In this document: positions 6,102 to 9,778 of the stretch, piece by piece
Position numbering within the stretch: position 1 is the stretch's first letter
How the letters are laid out: every line of letters begins with the position of its first letter
From: Pseudomonadota bacterium
Lineage (GTDB): Bacteria; Pseudomonadota; Alphaproteobacteria; Rhizobiales; Xanthobacteraceae
Reading direction: 5' to 3'
DNA: 9,778 bases
Assembly: GCA_023433965.1 (NCBI GenBank)
Contig: JAEYTQ010000282.1
Span: forward strand, 1 to 9,778
Translations under genes and position numbers: made by a program
The notes under the pieces: generated by a model
What the model was told of the DNA's origin: nothing
Databases searched by the model: none
Seen by the model: the letters and a program-made list of their open reading frames with translations, nothing else

Positions 6102-7460
6102 ATGCAATTTCTTCGCCGAACCGGTCTCATCCTGCTGTGGCTGGCCGCGCCCATCGCTGCATTCGCGGCTCTCAACAAGAATGATCCCTATCTGCTCGCG
6201 CTGCGCGGCGCCGGAAACGTCTTCCTTGTCGTCGCAAGCGTGATGATCGTCGTGGTCCTGCTGCGGGGAGGGCGCTGGCGCACCTTCGGCGGCAAGGCGC
6301 TCGTCATGTTCTGGTGCCTGCCGCCGGTCCTGATGTCCGCCGCGCATTTGACCTTCGAGCTGCGCAAGCACGACGTTCTCGGCACCGGCGTCGCCGAGGC
6401 GCGGCAGCTCGGGCCTCATTTCATGGTCGGCTATTCCTCTTTTCCCGAGGTCGCGCGCCTCGCCGAGCTCGGGCTGATCGGCGGCGTCTATGTCACCCGG
6501 CGCAATATTCGGGGACGGACCGTCGAGGCGCTGCGCGCCGAGATCGCGTCGCTCCAGGATATCAGGCGCGCAGCCGGCCTGCCGCCGCTCCGCATCGCTG
6601 CGGACCAAGAGGGAGGCATCGTCGGACATCTTTCACCGCCGCTGACAAAGCTACCGGCGCTGGCGACGCTTGCCGGGCTTGCGCCCGACGACCAGCAGGC
6701 GAAGGCCGAAGAGTTCGGCCGCATTCACGGGCGCGAGCTTGCCGGGCTCGGCGTCAACCTCAATCTCGCGCCGGTGCTCGACCTCAAGCCGCCGGCACGG
6801 CGCAACCGTCTCGATTTCCATACGCTGATAGGGCAGCGCGCAATCGCGTCCGATCCCGCCGTCGTCAGCACCATCGCGCGTGCCTATGTGCGCGGCCTGG
6901 AGGAATCCGGCGTCGGTGCCACGCTGAAGCATTTTCCGGGCATCGGCCGAGTGCGCAGCGATACCCACCACTTCAGCGCCCGTCTCGATACGCCGGTGCC
7001 GGAGCTAGAAGCAACCGACTGGCTCCCGTTCCGGCAGGTGCTGTCGCACTCGCGCAGCGCGTTGATGGTCGGTCATGTCACGCTCACCGCCGTCGACCCC
7101 GATCGCGCCGCCTCGCATTCAAAGCGTGTCGTCGAGGGCATCGTTCGCGAGCGGTGGGGTTACCAGGGCGTGGTCATGACCGACGATCTCGTCATGGGCG
7201 CGATCTACCAGAACGACGTCTGCAAGGCCGTGGTCGAAGCGATCAATGCCGGTGTCGATGTGCTGCTGGTCGCCTATGACGGCGTGCAGTTCTATCGGGT
7301 GTTTGCCTGTGCTCTCGAGGGATCGCGGCAGGGCAAGCTCGACGCCGCAATGCTGCGCGCGAGTGCGGCGCGACTGGAGAAGGGCCTTCCGGCCGCGCAG
7401 GCGCAGACCGTGTCTCGCGCGGTCAGCACTGCCGGTCGGAACCAGTCGCATATCGAATGA
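6102..7460 (+). CDS. Membrane-anchored family 3 glycoside hydrolase, NagZ-like
   Basis: This 452-residue protein should remove beta-linked N-acetylglucosamine-type sugars, most likely from peptidoglycan fragments. Three helices come first (about 8-24, 37-54, 65-83). The loop between the last two is Arg/Lys-rich, so by the positive-inside rule the C-terminal catalytic domain (about 100-430) faces the periplasm. NagZ hallmarks are present: DQEGG (168-172), R246 in IGQRAIASDP, LKHFPG (275-280), the Asp-Thr-His dyad D287/H289 and nucleophile D361 in VVMTDDL. The GH3 active-site signature matches from IVRERWG onward except its last position (Val). Classical Gram-negative NagZ is cytoplasmic and about 340 residues long, so the membrane part is an addition. 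An in-frame stop at 6093-6095 excludes any upstream extension; the ribosome-binding site before the ATG is weak. It is divergent from the CreBC-like operon, suggesting related control. Substrate is inferred. Confidence 0.9.
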   Translation: MQFLRRTGLILLWLAAPIAAFAALNKNDPYLLALRGAGNVFLVVASVMIVVVLLRGGRWRTFGGKALVMFWCLPPVLMSAAHLTFELRKHDVLGTGVAEARQLGPHFMVGYSSFPEVARLAELGLIGGVYVTRRNIRGRTVEALRAEIASLQDIRRAAGLPPLRIAADQEGGIVGHLSPPLTKLPALATLAGLAPDDQQAKAEEFGRIHGRELAGLGVNLNLAPVLDLKPPARRNRLDFHTLIGQRAIASDPAVVSTIARAYVRGLEESGVGATLKHFPGIGRVRSDTHHFSARLDTPVPELEATDWLPFRQVLSHSRSALMVGHVTLTAVDPDRAASHSKRVVEGIVRERWGYQGVVMTDDLVMGAIYQNDVCKAVVEAINAGVDVLLVAYDGVQFYRVFACALEGSRQGKLDAAMLRASAARLEKGLPAAQAQTVSRAVSTAGRNQSHIE

Positions 7461-7467
7461 TCGGGCA

Positions 7468-7499
7468 AAACCGCCCCGCGCGACGGCGCGAGGCGGTTT
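7468..7499. terminator. Bidirectional hairpin terminator
   Basis: AAACCGCC (7468-7475) pairs with GGCGGTTT (7492-7499), and CGCGC (7477-7481) pairs with GCGCG (7486-7490) around a GACG loop. A single C/A mismatch lies between the two stems, giving 13 paired bases. It begins eight bases after the hydrolase stop and lies between two convergent genes (ends 7460 and 7535), so it can serve both. There is no strong U-run on the plus strand; the minus strand ends the stem in TTTT. Confidence 0.75.
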
Positions 7500-7534
7500 G
7501 GTTCGGCTCGTTCGTGCGCCCGCTCGGGTGCTCC

Positions 7535-8806
7535 TTATTCGGCCTGCTCTAGCGCAGAGGGCATCTTCGCGACCGACATCAGTGATCGCGCGATCTGGTT
7601 GAGCAGGAGATCCGAATTCTCCTCCTCCGCCAGCGACTTGGACAGCAGGGCGACGACCGCGCTGTGGCGGAGCTGCTGGGCGAGGTTGCGCGCCGTGGTA
7701 TAGCCGGACATCTCGTAGTGTTCGACGCGCTGGGCCGCAGAGATCAGCGCGAGGTCGGCGGCCGCGTCCTCCTTCTCTTCGCCCTCCTTCATGACTTCCT
7801 GGCCTTCCTCGATCAGGCCCATCATGCCCTTGCAGGGCTTGGCGCGGGCGTTCTCGCCGAGGAGCTCGAAGCATTCGTTGATGCGCTCGACCTGGTTCTC
7901 GGTCTCGACCAGGTGCTGCTCGAACAGCTCCCGCAACTGGTCGAAGCGGGCGGCCTGGGCCATCTTGGGCAGCGCCTTGGTCAGTTGCTTCTCGGCATGG
8001 AGAATGTCACGCAGCTCGTGGAGCAGGAGGTCGGTCAGGCCGGCCTCGTCGACGGGCGGCGAGCTTTCCGTGACGATCGACGGGGCAGCGCCGGGATCGG
8101 AAGACTGCATGGCAGGGGATTCCGTGAACACCCAGTCTTCACCTTCATTCCAGGGGCCGCGGGTGTCGATTTCGCCGTGATCGCCGCTGCCAGTGGAGTC
8201 GTTGAAGTACTGGTTCACAAGACCCGGCGTCGGAGCGATCCTGCCGACGCTGAAGGCCGGCTTGGACAGGCTTTCGAGCGCGCGCGCGAACGCCTTCATA
8301 TGCGTGATCTCGCGCGTCATCAGGAACTGCAGCGCGTCCTTGCTGCCGGCGTCGTCGCAGAAATTGATCAGTCGCTCGTAGACGATCTTCGCACGGGCTT
8401 CGGCGGCGATGTTGCTGCGGAGATCGACGTCGAGCTCGCCGGTGATCTTGAGATAGTCGGCGGTCCAGGGATTGCCCTGCGAATTGAACAGATTGACGCC
8501 GCCCCCGCCGGCGATCGCAATCAGCGGATCAGCCTCGGCCGCCTGGCGGTCGTTCTTCGAGGGCGCAAGATGCATGCGGGCAAAGCAGCCGACGACTTCG
8601 AGATGGCTGAGCTCTTCGGTGCCGATATCCATCAAGAGGTCCTTGCGATCGGGATCCTCGCAATTCAGCCCCTGAATCGAATATTGCATGGCAGCCGCAA
8701 GTTCGCCATTGGCGCCGCCGAACTGCTCGAGGAGCATATTGCCGAAGCGCGGATCGGGTTCGTCGACGCGTACGGTGAACATCAGCTTCTTGACATGGTG
8801 ATACAT
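7535..8806 (-). CDS. Manganese catalase fused to a YciE/DUF892 ferritin-like domain
   Basis: This 423-residue cytoplasmic protein has two four-helix-bundle domains. Residues 1 to about 230 are manganese catalase, which breaks hydrogen peroxide into water and oxygen at a di-manganese centre. The five expected ligands are present: E35 (GANGELAAAM), E65 and H68 (EELSH), E136 (NIAAEAR) and H169 (REITHM). The family tail GPWNEGEDW (217-225) is also there. A Pro/Ser/Thr-rich acidic linker (about 226-254) leads to a YciE-like domain (255-415), recognised by LTDLLLHELRDILHAEKQL and the late AQRVEHYEMSGYTTAR. That family is ferritin-like and stress-linked. The start MYHHVKKLMF is typical of the catalase family; there is no strong ribosome-binding site. 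It ends convergent to the glycoside hydrolase. The EcfG-type promoter 37-61 bp upstream points to general-stress control. Confidence 0.93.
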   Translation of the reverse strand: MYHHVKKLMFTVRVDEPDPRFGNMLLEQFGGANGELAAAMQYSIQGLNCEDPDRKDLLMDIGTEELSHLEVVGCFARMHLAPSKNDRQAAEADPLIAIAGGGGVNLFNSQGNPWTADYLKITGELDVDLRSNIAAEARAKIVYERLINFCDDAGSKDALQFLMTREITHMKAFARALESLSKPAFSVGRIAPTPGLVNQYFNDSTGSGDHGEIDTRGPWNEGEDWVFTESPAMQSSDPGAAPSIVTESSPPVDEAGLTDLLLHELRDILHAEKQLTKALPKMAQAARFDQLRELFEQHLVETENQVERINECFELLGENARAKPCKGMMGLIEEGQEVMKEGEEKEDAAADLALISAAQRVEHYEMSGYTTARNLAQQLRHSAVVALLSKSLAEEENSDLLLNQIARSLMSVAKMPSALEQAE

Positions 8807-8842
8807 GGAAGGGCTCGCGCTGTGAGGGAATCTACGCGCGAC

Positions 8843-8867
8843 AACGGGCCCTCGGAATGTTCGTTCC
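8843..8867 (-). promoter_or_regulatory. EcfG (general stress sigma) promoter of the catalase gene
   Basis: On the minus strand GGAAC (8867-8863) is followed by exactly 16 bases and then CGTT (8846-8843). This matches the known alphaproteobacterial EcfG consensus GGAAC-N16/17-CGTT with no mismatch. Transcription would start near 8835, leaving a leader of about 30 nt before the ATG at 8806. EcfG drives the PhyR-NepR general stress response, for which manganese catalases are typical targets. I checked the other intergenic regions by eye and found no second match. Confidence 0.8.
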
Positions 8868-8900
8868 TCGCCATCCGCGAGATTCAGATTGGGGCGCGCA

Positions 8901-8914
8901 ACCTGACGTCAGGT
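8901..8914. promoter_or_regulatory. 14-bp perfect palindrome, candidate TetR-type operator
   Basis: ACCTGACGTCAGGT reads identically on both strands with no spacer. It sits nine bases past the stop of the broken TetR-family gene and 34 bp upstream of the -35 element of the catalase promoter. Length and symmetry fit a TetR-family operator. A hairpin ending the upstream transcript is unlikely because a gapless palindrome leaves almost no loop and no T-run follows. Confidence 0.45.
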
Positions 8915-8922
8915 CGGAGCGT

Positions 8923-9330
8923 CTATGTCAGCGGGCTTGCCTTGTGCGCTGCTTGCGCGATCAGTCCGTCGATCGTCGCGCGCACGAGGGTCGCGATTTC
9001 CATGCGAAGGGCCGGCAGCGGCACGGCAACCAGCTTCTGCTCGAGTCCGAGCGCCACCATGCCATGCACGGCCGAAAACAGGCTGCGGGCGGTGATGCCG
9101 AGTTCCTCCGGGCTCCGCTCTGGAAACAGCGCGGCCAGCGGCTGGTAGATGTGGCGGAACAGCTGCATCTGGTCGCGGACGGACCAATCCGGGACGAGCT
9201 TGTCGGCTGCCATGCGGTGTTCGAACAGCGCGCGCCAGAGCTGGAGGTTCGCGGATGCGAAATCACAAGAGGTGATCGCGATGCAGATTGGCTCGTCTTC
9301 GCGGATTCGCCGGTTTTTGAAGGGTTCGCA
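8923..9330 (-). pseudogene. TetR-family regulator fragment, DNA-binding half missing
   Basis: From the only in-frame ATG (9213) the product is 96 residues, but TetR proteins are about 200. What remains matches the C-terminal ligand-binding domain of the WHG type (TetR_C_33): PDWSVRDQMQLF, ELGITARSLFSAVHGMVALG and a final helix. Reading the same frame upstream of the ATG continues the family pattern (FASANLQLWRALFEHRM) for at least 17 codons with no start codon, up to a TGA at 9331-9333. The coding sequence therefore began further upstream and has been cut. No helix-turn-helix can be found in any minus frame of 9334-9500. I read this as a 3' gene remnant left by a deletion or rearrangement. 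A short product from 9213 could still be made but could not bind DNA. The gene points toward the catalase gene. Confidence 0.75.
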
Positions 9331-9351
9331 TCAAGCAAATCAAAGGCTTAG

Positions 9352-9483
9352 CTCAAAAGGTCTTCACTACGGTGGTTCTGTTCCCTCGCGACCGCCGAGA
9401 GATTGGCCGAGCAGCCTTTGCCCAAGACGACGGTAGACGATGTGCTCGCCCGGCTGAAGGCCAAGCGCGCGCCGGTTGCCTGA
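9352..9483 (+). pseudogene. Orphan C-terminal coding tail
   Basis: A plus-strand frame opens after a TAG at 9349-9351 and ends at TGA 9481-9483. Its last 25 or so codons look like a genuine protein end: LAEQPLPKTTVDDVLARLKA followed by KRAPVA, an amphipathic helix with a basic tail. There is no ATG and no ribosome-binding site; a TTG at 9403 is the only weak start. The first part of the frame is not protein-like. I do not recognise the parent family. It is best read as the 3' end of a gene whose front is gone, adjoining the cut TetR gene. It could also be chance. Confidence 0.35.
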
Positions 9484-9512
9484 CCCCGGATCCCATCATC
9501 ACTCGCACCAAC

Positions 9513-9517
9513 AGGAG
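9513..9517 (+). promoter_or_regulatory. Strong ribosome-binding site of the yiaA-like gene
   Basis: AGGAG lies six bases before the ATG at 9524. This is the clearest Shine-Dalgarno in the window and fixes the start of the yiaA-like gene. Confidence 0.8.
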
Positions 9518-9523
9518 TCCATC

Positions 9524-9778
9524 ATGAATCAGAACGGCCAGCCCCACAGCAGCGCCTGGGTCACCTTCACCTACGCGTCTTTCGCAGCCTCCGCCTTCCT
9601 CGTCGCCATCGGCGTATTCTTCCTGCCGATCGACGTCTGGATGAAGGGCTATCACCATGGGCATCGTCATGCTCGTCCAGACCTGCATCACGCTCACCAA
9701 GACCGTGCGCGACAATCACGAGAGCAGCCGGCTGGTCAATCGCATCGAGGACGCCAAGGCCGAGCGGTTGCTGATGGA
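9524..9778 (+). pseudogene. yiaA: YiaA-like inner-membrane protein, frameshifted, cut by window edge
   Basis: The frame from ATG 9524 gives a soluble N-terminus and a good first membrane helix (YASFAASAFLVAIGVFFLP, residues 18-36), then DVWMKGY at 37-43. After that it turns into His/Arg-rich nonsense. The expected second half is in the next frame from 9657: MGIVMLVQTCITLTKTVRDN and then HESSRLVNRIEDAKAERLLM, to the window end. Joined, the two parts give the YiaA/YiaB two-helix layout, a small inner-membrane family of unknown function. The break is at 9653-9657 (CACCATG). Adding AC would give GYHTMGIVML and restore the frame, so a two-base loss in a CACACC-like run is the simplest explanation; one extra C would also fit. 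This is either a real frameshift or a sequencing error. The C-terminus is outside the window. Confidence 0.75.

Noticed and set aside
4410..6629. Full 739-codon minus-strand frame as one protein
   Set aside because: The part above 5912 is antisense to the glycoside hydrolase start, highly charged and not membrane-like, while the DUF4153-type sequence starts cleanly at 5912 with a ribosome-binding site.
7664..9148. 494-codon plus-strand open frame
   Set aside because: It is the antisense shadow of the catalase-YciE gene, whose minus-strand frame shows conserved metal ligands; the plus-strand product resembles nothing and is rich in repeated His/Arg/Gly.
9318..9340. tRNA-like GGTTCGCATC string
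   Set aside because: It resembles a T-loop, but no acceptor stem, D-arm or anticodon arm can be paired around it.
9650..9660. Programmed ribosomal frameshift in the yiaA-like gene
   Set aside because: There is no X-XXY-YYZ slippery site or stimulatory stem that I can see; a simple dinucleotide loss explains the break.
9353..9715. 120-codon minus ORF opposite the yiaA-like gene
   Set aside because: It is a shadow: the plus strand has a strong ribosome-binding site, membrane helices and the YiaA-like second half.

Overview
The window is GC-rich with tightly packed genes. Its gene content and protein style point to an alphaproteobacterium of the Bradyrhizobium/Nitrobacteraceae type: an AlkB-like dioxygenase, a CreBC-like two-component pair, a manganese catalase joined to a YciE domain, an EcfG-type promoter and a YiaA-like protein. 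This assignment comes from recognising families, not from a database search. There are no rRNA or tRNA genes, CRISPR arrays or insertion sequences that I can support.

Left part (1-2113). A secreted alpha/beta-hydrolase-fold protein (minus) keeps the fold signatures but lacks the expected catalytic Ser, the oxyanion motif and the His. A 289-bp gap with two inverted repeats lies upstream of it. Next come an AlkB-type 2OG-Fe(II) dioxygenase (minus) and, divergent from it, a 46-codon single-helix membrane protein (plus) whose stop codon overlaps the stop of the following kinase gene.

Middle (2110-7460). A three-gene minus-strand operon reads DUF4153/DUF4173-type membrane protein, then a CreB-like response regulator (TTG start, 12-bp gap), then a CreC-like sensor kinase (4-bp ATGA overlap). 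Divergent from it, across 189 bp carrying phased TGCAG half-sites, is a family 3 glycoside hydrolase of NagZ type. Three N-terminal membrane helices should place its catalytic domain in the periplasm. Together these look like an envelope or cell-wall sensing locus; that link is inference from gene order and from what is known of Cre systems. A long GC-rich hairpin at 7468-7499 separates this block from the next, convergent gene.

Right part (7535-9778). A fused manganese catalase + YciE/DUF892 ferritin-like protein (minus) has a near-ideal EcfG (general stress sigma) promoter about 30 nt before its start codon. Upstream are a 14-bp perfect palindrome and a TetR-family gene that has lost its DNA-binding half. 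Beyond it is a short orphan C-terminal coding tail on the plus strand, then a YiaA-like inner-membrane protein gene that appears frameshifted and runs off the window. The 8.9-9.8 kb stretch therefore shows gene decay or a deletion scar, unlike the intact genes to its left.
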